27,476 nucleotides of DNA, taken from NCBI GenBank assembly GCA_034687125.1, contig JAQGBZ010000602.1, positions 1-27,476 of the forward strand. The letters run 5' to 3'. The notes beneath the pieces were generated by a model. The model was given only the letters and a program-made list of their open reading frames with translations, searched no databases and had not been told where the DNA came from. Shown piece after piece: positions 9,101 through 18,603 of this stretch (position 1 is the first letter of the stretch; the number at the start of each line of letters is the position of its first letter). This DNA is from Neelides folsomi (lineage: Eukaryota > Arthropoda > Collembola > Neelipleona > Neelidae). The position numbers and the translations under genes were made by a program.

Positions 9101-12057
9101 TGTTCCTTTAAAATTCTGCAATCCGACGTTGAAGAAATTCCAGTTTCTCGAGAGAGCTCCATAATTGTACGGTACGGATTTATTGATAAAAAACAAGAAT
9201 CACAATAGCTGAATCTTCATTATTAACACGTCTTCTTTTTCTCGTCACTATTCTATTACACACGGTTCCAGTAGAATCAAATCTATCTACGATATTTTTT
9301 AAGCCTGCTGGGGTAGGATGTAAATTGGGGTTTCTTTCATTAATTATCCTACAGATTTGTCTTATAGTTGTCCTCTCCTGGTGGTAAGTTAATACCATTA
9401 AAACTCTTTCTTCTATTGAATACCGGATTCTCGGTCATCCAACCATTTTCTTAAAAGTTGAGATTTGAATTTCACACTCCAACCTGGGTCTATTAGGTCT
9501 ATTATCCATACCCTGACCATTGTAAGTAGATTTATAGGGATTTTTTTATACAAAATTAATTTTAATTTCAAACAAACTATAGATATTTTGTGCAGTGCCA
9601 TAAGAACCAAGTTAACTTTGAATTGAATATTCCTATACTCTATTCGTGCTGGAGTTTCAACGTGAGTTTCAAGCTCATTTTTGACAATGCATATGTGGGG
9701 CCTAGGAAACGATTGTGCAAGTTGCCATATAAGTCCCTTCTGTACATTTTCAATAATGTGCTTTAAACTCGCGTGAGTTCCCGGCGCTAATCAAACATAC
9801 ATAATATATTATAATTACAACTTAAATATATTCTAAATTTTGTACCTATATAGTAAGTTAAGTTATGATAATCATATATACCGATCTTATTTTTATTAAC
9901 AAAATTATGATAATTCTTGTCAAGGATATTCTTTACAACCATTCGTACATTGCCGACGATTATTCTGCTGAACTTGATAAATGGGCCAATGTTGAATTTT
10001 ATAATGAAAATGTTTTGCGATTGCAACTTCCAACAAAATGTCAACCTTCAGTTTCTCAGATTGAAGTTATGAAAGAGAAACGAAAAGAGATTGCCAAAAA
10101 AATGGTTGAAATGAATGCTAAAAAGAGAGGAGAAAGATTGGCCGCTGATGAAGAACGTCTGCTAATCTTGAACGAAATTAAAGATCTCGCTGCTGAATCG
10201 GATGATACTTTTGAAGTTCAAAGGTTATGCGCTAGTTCAGACCGCACTGCGGCACACTTTATTTTTTATGTTATAATGAATTGGTTTAAATATTGCATAT
10301 GCAATACTACAATTAATAGTAACAGTGATATTGAAACTCGTATCTCTGAAAATTATGTGCGGGTTTTTCAAATTCACCTGCGCGGATTTTCTGAATAGAA
10401 TATTGTTACAAATTATTTTGCGCCATACAATGTTATTTTCGCATTTATAAAGTTAGAAGTTACGAATGATTCATTTACTTATCTTTAGAGCCCTTAAAGT
10501 TGCTGATGTATCAAACTTTGCAGAATTAAAAAAGACCATTAGCACCCTAAAGGGTCGTATTTATAAAATAAAATACAAAATGAAAGAATATGCTCAGAGT
10601 TGCTCAAGTACGCAGACATCTACAACGTCTATAAGTTCCTCCACGGAAATCAAATCTAAGATTACAAAAGAAACTAAAGATCCCGAGAGTATAGAAAAAT
10701 TAGATTCTTGGTTATCCGAAATAAGACAGAAAAGGTTATTTACCAATTATTATGATAATATTTAAATTTTATAAATTTATTAAATGGTTAGCTTTTAATG
10801 TTATATCTTATATTGATTAATTGATAAGGACGGAGATTTTAAAGAAACGAGCCCAAAGAAAACAAAAACGAACTGACATGGCCAAACGAAGAACAGCTGC
10901 AGCGCAAGAAAGAATGAGAATTCTCTCTCAACTTGCTAAGAAAGAAAAGCACGATACTTTTGGAATGAAAGACGAAGATTGGGATGTTTACAAAGTCATT
11001 CAAAAAGTATTACAACCAAAAATTATTCATTCGATCCTATTTCCTATTTATTGAATTGAATATTATCTACTTATATACAAATATTTACATACACCTATTT
11101 ATGTCGTTCCATAAATTCCATTCTATCTGAATGTGAGGTAGCAGTTTGCCAACTGAGAATAACGCTTGATTATTTTAACAATAATAGTAATTCATTATCA
11201 TTTTTCAAGGACGGTGGTGGGACCGACAGTGAAGATGAACAGGAAGAATTGAACGAATTGGAACAAGTTTTAAAAACTCATGATCCTACTTTTGTTACTG
11301 AAGCTGAACTTGAAGCGAAGGCTAGAGAAGAAGATCATGAAGTATTCAAAAATTCATTTTTTAATATTTATCATATACCTATTATACGTACATACTTAGA
11401 TGTATCAAAATCAAAGCTAAACAAACATTTTATTAATAAATAATACAATTTATGTATTTACTATTAACATATTAATTAAAAGATACCTTAATATTATTTA
11501 AAGCTCCACATAGGACTAGAGAAAGTACGAGCACCTGAATTGATATTTCAACCCTCGATGATTGGGGAAAGCCAATGTGGCTTAGTCGAAACTATTGATA
11601 ATGTTTTAAGTAATTATTTTAATATTCATTATTTATCATTGCATTAGCTATTTTTTATTAAATTATATGAAAATATTAAATTTAGATTATCTATTTATAC
11701 TAATGTTTTATTGTAGAATTATATCCATCTGAAACACAAGACGAAATGGTAAACAGAATATTTTTGACCGGTGGAATGGCTTCATTTTCGGGTTTAACTG
11801 GAAGATTAAAAAAGGACTTAATGCCGATCCGACCATTTGAGTCATCTTTCAACATATTCTTAGCAAACGATCCTGTATTGGATGTTTGGAATGGAATGAA
11901 AAAATGGATCTCAGAAGAATCTAACTTAAAGTATTTTGTCACTAAGAAAGAATATGATGAATACGGCGGAGAATATTTTAAACAACATTCCGCCTCAAAT
12001 ATCTATTATCCATCACCTCATAATGCTCTTTATAATCATTCAATAGTTGACCCATGA
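3195..12057 (+). CDS. ACTR5: Actin-related protein 5 (INO80 complex subunit), 12 exons
   Basis: Exons: 3195-3222, 3500-3597, 3712-3810, 5754-5871, 5944-6041, 6244-6429, 9925-10223, 10489-10734, 10829-11006, 11210-11341, 11504-11609, 11717-12057. Together they give 1929 nt, or 642 aa (human about 607), with all phases matching. ARP5 is a nuclear actin-fold subunit of the INO80 chromatin remodeller, where it pairs with IES6. Visible hallmarks are the actin-type [11 protein letters not shown] (8-18), the FDYMFSTL and [10 protein letters not shown] strands, [12 protein letters not shown] (116-127), RINLGGSE, and [10 protein letters not shown] in the C-terminal lobe. Residues about 235-490 form the long charged, coiled-coil-like insertion typical of ARP5, with [14 protein letters not shown] near its end. 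The C-terminus has [14 protein letters not shown]. The donor of intron 5 (CAG|GTTTAAG) is weak. Only two or three residues precede the first strand, so an upstream coding exon may be missing. Intron 3 is 1.9 kb and intron 6 is 3.5 kb, both full of transposons. Confidence 0.95.
4117..4250 (+). repeat. Dispersed repeat, copy 1 (ARP5 intron 3)
   Basis: This stretch, from AAGTTACAGGAAATGATTAA through TCTCTTTAAAATTCTTAGA to a TTTTTTCC end, matches 21303-21446 in GART intron 6 in the same orientation, with small gaps. It encodes nothing I recognise. It is probably a fragment of an old dispersed element. Confidence 0.6.
4389..4580 (+). mobile_element. MITE, family B, right end truncated
   Basis: The left end (CATGGATCCGTTGTCC, then a T-run and AAAATTACAG) matches the left-end fragment at 18052-18150. 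The body (CTATTATGAAATATAGTG to AACTACTTGAAACCAT) matches 26888-27073. The other copy's right end, AGGTCAACGGAGATCCATGG, is missing here, and a family A element begins just downstream at 4589. It is non-coding and sits in ARP5 intron 3. Confidence 0.7.
4589..4790. mobile_element. MITE, family A, GTCNGCGCGC ends
   Basis: TA-flanked. The left end reads TTGTCTGCGCGCTATACCGT and continues TAGCTGACC and T6. The right end is its inverse (AAAAAAGGTCAGCTAGCGCG, then CGGACAA), with about 8 bp lost from the arm. A degraded sister copy with the same interior lies at 22138-22325. It is non-coding and lies in ARP5 intron 3. Confidence 0.85.
4791..5753. other. Remainder of ARP5 intron 3
   Basis: AT-rich intronic sequence with no gene. 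A motif at about 4979-5026 (TTTATGGAGAAGCAAAAAAA and what follows) recurs at about 17057-17092, inside the family A element at 16940-17294. This suggests another decayed element here. Confidence 0.5.
6454..8562 (+). mobile_element. piggyBac-type transposon, defective, in ARP5 intron 6
   Basis: A 2.1-kb element with TTAA at both ends (6454-6457 and 8559-8562), the canonical piggyBac target. The terminal inverted repeats begin TTAACCCTT on both sides. Subterminal, loosely repeated TTTCCAAAATT/TTTCCCAAATT motifs occur near each end. It encodes a broken DDE_Tnp_1_7 transposase on the + strand, the same strand as ARP5. It lies wholly within intron 6, so it need not affect the protein. Both ends are intact, which would allow mobilisation in trans if an active relative exists. 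Confidence 0.9.
6837..7990 (+). pseudogene. Broken piggyBac (DDE_Tnp_1_7) transposase
   Basis: The best-preserved block is 7314-7715. It contains [13 protein letters not shown], then [14 protein letters not shown], which carries the first catalytic Asp, then [16 protein letters not shown]. After the stop at 7713-7715 the same frame continues with [11 protein letters not shown], the region of the second catalytic Asp. Upstream, [20 protein letters not shown] is the expected N-terminal domain, ended by TGA at 7182-7184. Near 7900-7985, RGRRRCKLW and [14 protein letters not shown] are remnants of the C-terminal Cys-rich zinc-binding tail. There are several stops and probably frameshifts. Intact relatives are about 550-600 residues, so this copy cannot make active enzyme. 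Confidence 0.85.
8579..9636 (-). mobile_element. Tc1/mariner (IS630-type) transposon, defective
   Basis: About 1.05 kb, with roughly 54-bp terminal inverted repeats starting TAGGAATATTC. The left arm is 8580-8634; the right arm is its inverse, ending at 9635. TA at both ends fits the superfamily's target. The left arm is followed at 8641-8693 by a second, different terminus (GGAAAACGCAATTAAAGTGA...GCACTGCACAAAAAAC), related to the fragment at 26823-26887. This indicates nesting or recombination. The element begins 17 bp past the piggyBac end, still within ARP5 intron 6. Confidence 0.85.
8715..9428 (-). pseudogene. Tc1/mariner-type transposase remnant
   Basis: Read on the minus strand from about 9428. 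First comes a helix-turn-helix ([16 protein letters not shown], then [17 protein letters not shown]), like the DUF4817/IS630-type N-terminus of arthropod mariner relatives. A frame change near 9165-9180 leads into [20 protein letters not shown]. Then comes [16 protein letters not shown], and SDEKTFHL (about 8945-8970), which carries the first catalytic Asp. A gap follows, then the conserved [20 protein letters not shown] at about 8715-8775. The second half of the catalytic domain is missing. It has stops, frameshifts and an internal deletion, and is clearly dead. Confidence 0.8.
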
Positions 12058-12164
12058 ATGAATGTACAATACATTTATCTTCGACATCTTTAGTGGGATT
12101 GATTTTTAATTTAAAGTTGTAAAGTCTGTATGTTATATGATAATTTAATTTAATTTTACATTGA

Positions 12165-12170
12165 ATTAAA
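12165..12170 (+). terminator. Likely ARP5 poly(A) signal (ATTAAA)
   Basis: The first strong hexamer downstream of the ARP5 stop is ATTAAA, the commonest variant, 108 nt beyond the stop and followed by an A/T-rich tract. Inferred from sequence only. Confidence 0.45.
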
Positions 12171-13202
12171 ACAAAAAGACTTGTTTTTTAACAAACGTTA
12201 TTATTTTTATTAGAGTATTGATAACCTATTATACGCACTGCAAATATATTAATCGAGTATTTTATTTTGTTGAAGTTGATAGTTTTTCTGGTTAATATAT
12301 AAGTAATATATTAAAAGTAAAACCCTATTTAGTATTTATTGACTCTTTAAATTGTAGGGTAAAAGTAACATAATTGTTATACCCTCACTCTCAATCACCC
12401 CCAAAGTTTAATAATCTCAGCCTGCATCATGACAGCATCAATAATTGTAACTATAATAATACTCATTATTATTTACATATTAAAGATTAATTTAATTTAT
12501 AAACTAATATTTTATTATATAACATTAACAATATAATGTTATTTAAATTCATGATCCTACTGGTAAATAGTATATTAGAGAATCAAACGTTGAAGATTTA
12601 CCTTTACTTTAAGTATAAGAGTATACCTAATATATTTGAAGTAATTGTGATGATTAATTTTTAACATAGCATTTAATTTGTAATGTTGATGGTGAGGTTG
12701 AGGTTGAGTTGTTGGTAAGATTATGTATAGCTTTATACTAATGTTTTATTTGTTATTATTTACTTTCCTAATTATTTATAGAGTATGTAATAAATATTAT
12801 TCTCAATTATCCTAATGATCTCTTACAAATTCATTAATAATTCTCGCATTTTCACAATAAACCATCAAAATTGAAAACCATTTTCTTTCCATTTCCCTTT
12901 CTCGGTCCTTCCATCCTAAAAACCTAATCTTTGCTTCTTGCTCTCATTCTGAAGTCGTCTATATATGTACTTATGTAAAAAATCAAAAATATTCTATGAA
13001 CATGAAATCAGTTCAATAGTTTAATATACGTATGTAGATATGTTATACCGTATATACCCGAATCGTTTAGCTATTCCAGAACCACCTACCTATTATATAC
13101 TTTACGTAAATTTTATATTAAGATACATATGTCTGTAAAGTATAAGTATGTAAAATATAATTAATTTCATAAACTAGCAGTAAGTAAACAATGAAATAAT
13201 AA
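12171..13202. other. AT-rich gap between the ARP5 and SZRD1 3' ends
   Basis: About 1 kb between two convergent genes. I see no reading frame with protein similarity, no RNA gene and no clear transposon termini, only AT-rich sequence with short pyrimidine-rich tracts (12880-12955). Confidence 0.6.
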
Positions 13203-13208
13203 TTTATT
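13203..13208 (-). terminator. Likely SZRD1 poly(A) signal (AATAAA)
   Basis: TTTATT on the + strand is AATAAA in the direction of SZRD1, about 75 nt beyond its stop codon, a normal spacing for a short 3' UTR. Confidence 0.55.
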
Positions 13209-13282
13209 CATCCTCATGTCTGCTTTTTAAAGATTTTACCTGACATAAAAAATTTTAATTGATACATCAACTATATATTATG

Positions 13283-14220
13283 TCATGTAGTTAATGAATA
13301 ACTACTATTTTTAACCTTGCTTGCATTCTCAGAACTTGAAGTCGTAGAAGTTTGCTCGCTTTCATTGCTATTATCACCGTTTTCTTGAACTGCTTGAGAA
13401 ATTTTGAATTTCAGGATTTCTGCAGGGCTCATAGCTTCTTCAAGGGCAGCTTCTGCTTCTTCAGCTTCAAATCTTACTATTCAATTAAAATGGTTAATAT
13501 TAATTAAAGAACAATTTAAATGAAACAAAAATGATCATATCATTAACATAGTACCATTTCCGAGAATTCGCATTCTCGCTTCGGCGTATTCTTTCTCTCT
13601 CTGTAACAATTTTAATAAATTTTGATATGTAATAGAATTTTAAAAACATAATAATTTTTTATAACCTGTTCAAGAGGCTTCTGATGAGATTTACTTTGTT
13701 GTCCCCTTTCAGAACAGCTAACTTGTGAAGAACTCGTTTTATGCTTTGTTGGATCTTTATGGTTTTTTGGCCTGGTCAATATTTTCATTTTTGGTTCGGG
13801 TGGCACATACTGACTCCTCAAGCTATCTTCTCTTGTTTCATCCAACTGGATCCTTTCTTCGTTTTTATCTATAAATAATAGTCAATACAATCATTATGAA
13901 ATTTGTTATATTTTACACTAATTAAAGGGAATTTTGATATTTATGGGATTCGTGCGATTCGTGTACCCAAATTAGAAGTCTCTCGAGATGCGAAGTTATA
14001 ATCATTTTCAGGTTCTTCATTTTTCCTCCTTTCTAACTTCAACTTCTCAAATTGTTTATCTACAAGCTTTGAGTGTAAAAAACATAAAAAAATATTCTTT
14101 GTTTTATTTGCAAACTAAAAATAATATTCGATTATGAAAATAATTTATAAATAATAATTCAAGGTAATTCACCTCCGAATTCTCTTCAATTTCTTCCCAA
14201 CTGTTGCAAACGTCTTCCAT
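13283..14220 (-). CDS. SZRD1: SUZ RNA-binding domain-containing protein 1, 5 exons
   Basis: Exons in gene order: 14220-14173, 14066-13967, 13868-13666, 13600-13555, 13476-13283, giving 591 nt and 196 aa (human about 152) with all phases consistent. The start MEDVCNSWEEIEENSE matches the acidic, Trp-containing N-terminus of the family. The SUZ signature is split over exons 3 and 4: VPPEPKMKILTRP (71-83), then, after a Ser/Lys-rich linker, REKEYAEARMRILG (118-131). SUZ is a short, largely unstructured RNA-binding motif. No enzymatic role is known. The exon 2 acceptor at CAAAG|CTT is used because the TAG five bases downstream leads to an early stop. The C-terminal 65 residues are Glu/Ser-rich and I do not recognise them. 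Divergent from SEC62. Confidence 0.9.
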
Positions 14221-14962
14221 TTTGTTTAAATATTTGTATGAGCTGTCCGCTTTGATGATATTGTTGCAAAAATAATTAAGTATCGATTAATAAATATTTT
14301 TAAAATACTAAAAAACGAGAGGTAATCGGCTCTTTTCGTCTTCGTCTCGTCGGATTCACAAATTCATATTCAAGAAGATGTTGATTCGATCATTCAACAT
14401 TCATTCTCTTCTCAATTCTCAGGCTATCAGCTTTCACTTACTGAAAGCCTTCTTTTTCTTTCAGGCTGAACTGAAAAAGTTTCAGGCTGAAACTTTCAAC
14501 TCACCTGAGCTCACTCATTGTCAGCATAATTTGCACAAAAAAGTTCAAAATTCACTCACTTTAGACTGTTGAGTTTAATCTCTCTTCCCATTTCTCATTG
14601 AGAGTCTGTGATGTGACCGAAAATGTGGAATTGAACCAATGCAATGCTATATAGTAGGCAGTTCTGGTGGGTAGGTCTAGGTAGATTCTAGCTCTAGCAC
14701 TAGCACTGATATTATATTTTTGGTTAGAGCAAGAGAGTCGCATTTACTGTTATTCAGTTTATTCATCCTTAAAGCAATGCAATTGCTGAAGGCTAGTCCT
14801 ATCCTACTTTAAATAAGCGGTTCTACAGCTTCTGACACTACATTACAAGTTACAGCATTTGTTATATTCCCAATCCCATTCAATCGCTTCATTTCTTAAT
14901 TCCCATTTGAATCAGATAATACTCCATCTGTTTAATTCTTATCCCTGTGTCAAGTAGGGAAA
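14221..14962. promoter_or_regulatory. Shared upstream region of SZRD1 and SEC62
   Basis: 742 bp separate the start codons of two head-to-head genes, so this must hold both promoters and 5' UTRs. It contains a 21-bp palindrome at 14476-14496, repeated TTTCAGGCTGAA motifs (14459-14492), and a CTAG-rich run (14670-14712). No clear TATA box is paired with either start. Open frames here (14378-14572 +, 14561-14743 -) have no similarity I recognise. Confidence 0.6.
14476..14496. repeat. Perfect 21-bp palindrome in the shared promoter
   Basis: AAAGTTTCAG, a central G, then CTGAAACTTT: two perfect 10-base arms. A half copy (TTTCAGGCTGAA) lies just upstream at 14459-14470. This is what a dimeric transcription factor site would look like. 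I cannot name the factor. Confidence 0.6.
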
Positions 14963-16752
14963 ATGGCTGAGAAACGGAAAGTCCGGAAAAGAAAAGAGGC
15001 ATGGAATAATTTAATATTATGTATCTTTAAATGAGTTATAATTTTTATCAATTCTAGCCCACAGAACCAGTGCCCGAAGAACCTGAGAAGGCAACGAAGG
15101 AAGAATATGCTATTGCCAGATGGATGCGCAAAAACATCGAAGTTAAGAAAACTAAATTTTTAAGTCACACCGTGGAGTACTTCACAGGTCAGTATAATTA
15201 TAGGATTACTATTTTTCTTATTAATAAAGTTTTATTTTATTATCATCGCATCAAATAACAAGATTCGTAGACGATTTTCTTGAATTTATTCAAATAATCA
15301 TCAACTAACAGATAAAAAGCTTAGAATATGTTTTTGATTCTATAATTTCTATAATTTATCATTTTGTTTGATTATTTCAGCCTCTAAAGCTGTCGACAAG
15401 TTAATGGATTCCCCATGGGCTCAAAACAAATCTACTTCCGAAGAACCATTGTTCACTTCAAGAGAATCAGTTGTTTACTATCTGGACAGGTAAAATAATA
15501 TCAACTTAAATTATATTTCGATTTTTAGATCTAGATCCATTCCTCGTCCATACTCCTAATCAACAGGCAAATTCTCAAGATTAACAATAATCAGTTTTTT
15601 TAATTTTTAATTTTTTAAGGATGTTAAGGCACAAATTATTTCATCGTGCAAGAAAAATTATTGTACCTGAAAGTGAACTCAAGTCGAAAAAGAAAAAGGG
15701 CGATAAAGAAAAGGAAAAGTTGGAAAAGGAAAAGAAAGATGAAAATGGAGAAGAAGAAACAAAGAAGAAGGAAGATATTACAGCCGCTGAAAGTAGTCAA
15801 GCTGAGGTTGAAAAATGTGAAAAAGACGGAAAAATAAAAAAGGTTCGACTTTGATTCCTTCATTGTTCATGATTATATTTTATAAGATGTTTTTTAATTT
15901 GAAGATAATTTGTGTCCAATCTTAATAGAAAAAGAAAGAGGAAGAAAAGAAAAAAAGGAAAATTCGATTAGATATGCATCTCGAACAACGTTTTGTCGAT
16001 GGACTAGATGCATATGTTTGGCTTTATGAACCGACTCCATACTACTACTATTTTTTCGGGTTTCTCGTCGTTATTGCTGTGATTGCGGTCTGCTTGTTTC
16101 CATTATGGCCATCATCTGTGAGGTTAGATTTCATTATAAATTAGAACAGGAAATAAAATAGTACACCAATATTAATAAACCAAAGAGAAAAGTAAATTCG
16201 TAAATCAATTAATTGTTCTTAATATTTTAGACAAGGGGTTTATTACTTAAGTTTGGCTGCTGCTGGATTTCTGGTTTTTATTTTGGCATTGGCTGTTCTC
16301 CGACTTATCATATTCTGCGTTGTATGGGGTCTTACATTAGGACGTCATCATTTGTGGCTACTTCCAAATTTGACAGAAGATGTTGGATTCTTTCAATCAT
16401 TCTGGCCACTTTACAAAGTAATTCCTTCTATATTTTAGCTTTTTTAAAAGATCGTTCATGGCATTTTTAAAATAATTAATCAATGATTATGTAGTATGAG
16501 TACAAATACGAGGAAGATGAAAAGAAAGATAAGAAAAAATCGGACAAAAAAGAAGAATCTTTGATGTAAGAAAATCTCGTTTCCTTATTTTAATGTTTAA
16601 TTGAAAAATGTCTATTTTTTATTAGCAATGAAGAAGACAATGTCGGTGACCATAAAGTAGACGAATCCTCTGAATCTGAATCTGAAGGAAGTCAAAAATC
16701 CCAGACGGGAAAAGATTTTGAAATGGTTGATAAGGAAGATATTGATTCTTAA
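14963..16752 (+). CDS. SEC62: Translocation protein SEC62, 8 exons
   Basis: Exons: 14963-14998, 15058-15187, 15381-15489, 15620-15842, 15929-16122, 16231-16417, 16495-16565, 16626-16752, giving 1077 nt and 358 aa. SEC62 sits in the ER membrane with SEC61/SEC63 and helps post-translational import of small precursors. The basic start MAEKRKVRKRKE leads to the conserved N-terminal domain (ARWMRKN, VEYFTG, SKAVDKLMDSPWA, LFTSRESVVYYLDRMLRHKLFHRARK). A Lys/Glu-rich linker follows (about 104-177). Two membrane segments come next, about 206-226 (YFFGFLVVIAVIAVCLFPLW) and 238-265. RHHLWLLPNLTEDVGFFQSF is the family signature after them. The acidic tail ends GKDFEMVDKEDIDS, matching the LC3-interacting motif of vertebrate SEC62. 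The first intron appears to use a GC donor (GAG|GCATGG); other junctions are GT-AG. Confidence 0.95.
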
Positions 16753-16861
16753 TATCCATTTTGATTATTTCACATAAGCACACAATTATGTAGATGCAAT
16801 ATTATTAATTGTATATTAATTATATCTATATAATAATTTCCATTAAGTTTCATTCATAAAA

Positions 16862-16867
16862 AATAAA
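16862..16867 (+). terminator. Likely SEC62 poly(A) signal (AATAAA)
   Basis: AATAAA lies 110 nt downstream of the SEC62 stop and is the first canonical hexamer on that strand. Confidence 0.55.
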
Positions 16868-16939
16868 TCCATTATATATTTATACACATTTTAATAATTT
16901 AAGCGTTTTAACGCACTTTTATTATTGTTTTTCTAGTGT

Positions 16940-17294
16940 TATTGTCCGCGCAGCATACCATTGGCTGACCTTTTTTAATTTAACTCTTTCCAACTTATAA
17001 ATGAAAAATTCTATTGGCTATTCTATCAGATCATACCAAATTATGTGTCTTATTGTGTTTATGGAGAAGCAAAAAAATCAAAAATTTAATTAACTATGAT
17101 ATACAACTAGCAAAAAATACATCAATTAATTGTCAATTAATACTCATACGGTTAAAAGAAGGTAGTATTAATTCAAAACATGTTTTTTATTTTAGCATTA
17201 AAAAACATTGAGGGTTTGGATGAAATCACCATGAGTGTGTTTTCGAAAAATATTTTTAAAAAAGGTCAGCCAATGGTATGCTGCGCGGACAATA
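16940..17294. mobile_element. MITE, family A, perfect 37-bp TIRs
   Basis: Bounded by TA. It begins TTGTCCGCGCAGCATACCAT, then TGGCTGACC and TTTTTTAA, and ends with the exact inverse. About 37 bp of identical TIR makes this the youngest-looking copy of the family here. The interior (about 280 bp) has only a short open frame (17014-17211) with no similarity I recognise. Probably mobilised by a Tc1/mariner-type transposase elsewhere in the genome. Confidence 0.9.
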
Positions 17295-17403
17295 TTTTAA
17301 GTAATCAACATGTAACACGTCACTTATAAATACAAGTTATTTTGTAATGTTAAAAAATTAATGCTCAAATTCCATTTCCAATTCTAATGGTATTATAACT
17401 CTA

Positions 17404-17777
17404 TACTGTAAAAACTCGATTAATTGCCGGGTCTCAATTAATTGCCCGGGGTTTGAGCCTAAGTTTTATATAATTGCCTGGTCTCAAATAATTGCCGGGT
17501 CTCTATTAATTTCAGTTTATATGTACAATGGAGTGGGCAAAGAGTCCAATTTTCAAATGATTCTGAAGACATTTCAGACTAAATATGTTTTTAAGCAAAT
17601 TAATTACTCAATTAAATGCTATTTAATATCCAAAGCCAAATAAAATTCTTATTAATTTCGAGATTTGATTTGGTTTAATATGAGATTTTATTTAATTGCC
17701 GGGTCTCTAATAATTGCCGGGGGTTTGAGGTTAAATTTTAAATAATTGCCGGGGCAATTAATTGAGTTTTTACAGTA
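17404..17777. mobile_element. pogo/Tigger-like MITE with AATTGCC subterminal repeats
   Basis: 374 bp bounded by TA. The termini CTGTAAAAACTCGATTAATT and their near-perfect inverse resemble the ends of pogo/Tigger elements. Inside the termini, AATTGCC (usually AATTGCCGGG) occurs about seven times, four on the left side and three on the right. No coding capacity. It lies between SEC62 and GART. Confidence 0.8.
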
Positions 17778-18051
17778 CATGCAATATAAGCTGTTGAATG
17801 TGTTTACAAATATTAGATTTTTAAATTGGCATACCTACTAGACTTATTTATAAGCTTTTATTTTATTTAAGATTAGGTATTTAAGTCTGTATAATGTATA
17901 CTTAACATTTAGGATTATATAATAATATTTAGTAATTACGCTAATTTATTATTTGTGATTAATTAGTCAATTAAATATTAAATTATAAGATTTTATGTTA
18001 TGTTTGTTTATTTATTTTGCAAAATATTAATAATAAATAAAAATTCACATG
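17778..18051. other. AT-rich spacer, no gene seen
   Basis: Simple AT-rich sequence between the pogo-like MITE and the family B fragment. I found no coding frame, RNA gene or terminal repeat. Confidence 0.5.
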
Positions 18052-18150
18052 TACTGTCCAAGTAGTGATTCTCCGTTGACCTTTTTTTTTTAAAATTACA
18101 GTTTTCATCGCAGATAAGATATAAAAACATGACTATAGAAATAGCTGGAT
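18052..18150 (+). mobile_element. Left-end fragment of MITE family B
   Basis: It begins CTGTCCAAGTAGTGATTCTC, then CGTTGACC, a T-run and AAAATTACAGTTTTCATCGC. This matches the left part of 4389-4580 and the inverse of the right end at 27040-27073. The element stops after about 100 bp, so it is a truncated copy. Confidence 0.65.
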
Positions 18151-18506
18151 AGATAATATGAATAAATAGAACCTTACTTCAGCTTCAAATGTTGAATTAA
18201 TGATGATTGAATTTGAAATTACTAAAAGTTCATACGTTAATTACTTATTAACTTAAATTACTTACAATAATTACTTAATTACTTAAACTTAGTATTCAAG
18301 ATTAAAAGGGTAGATCAATAGCAAACGTCCATGATTGTAAGTGTATTTATGTAAATCTATTTACATTTTTATTAAATAACTACTGATTGTTAAATAGTAT
18401 TTACATAATATGTAGGCTGGCTCTACATTGTAGAAACAGTGCAGCGTGCAACTATATAATTCCCTTGATATAGAGAATATTCAAAAGTACATAATATTCA
18501 AATATG

Positions 18507-18516
18507 TTTATTTATT
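18507..18516 (-). terminator. Likely GART poly(A) signal (AATAAATAAA)
   Basis: On the GART strand this reads AATAAATAAA, two overlapping canonical hexamers about 90 nt beyond the GART stop. Confidence 0.6.
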
Positions 18517-18603
18517 CAGAATCTCAGGTGGAAGAAATCTATTTTTTAAACAATTCTTAAACAATTTTAGACATTTAATGATAGTTGAACAGAGGACGAA
18601 TAA

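Noticed and set aside
9865..9924. Met-initiated extension in front of the ARP5 NHSYIADDY exon
   Set aside because: The Ile-rich stretch is intron read-through. The acceptor before 9925 joins exon 6 in phase and restores the ARP5 alignment.
15636..15863. 75-codon minus-strand open frame, Phe/Leu-rich
   Set aside because: It is the antisense of the Lys/Glu-rich linker of SEC62 (AAG/GAA codons read backwards) and is not a gene.
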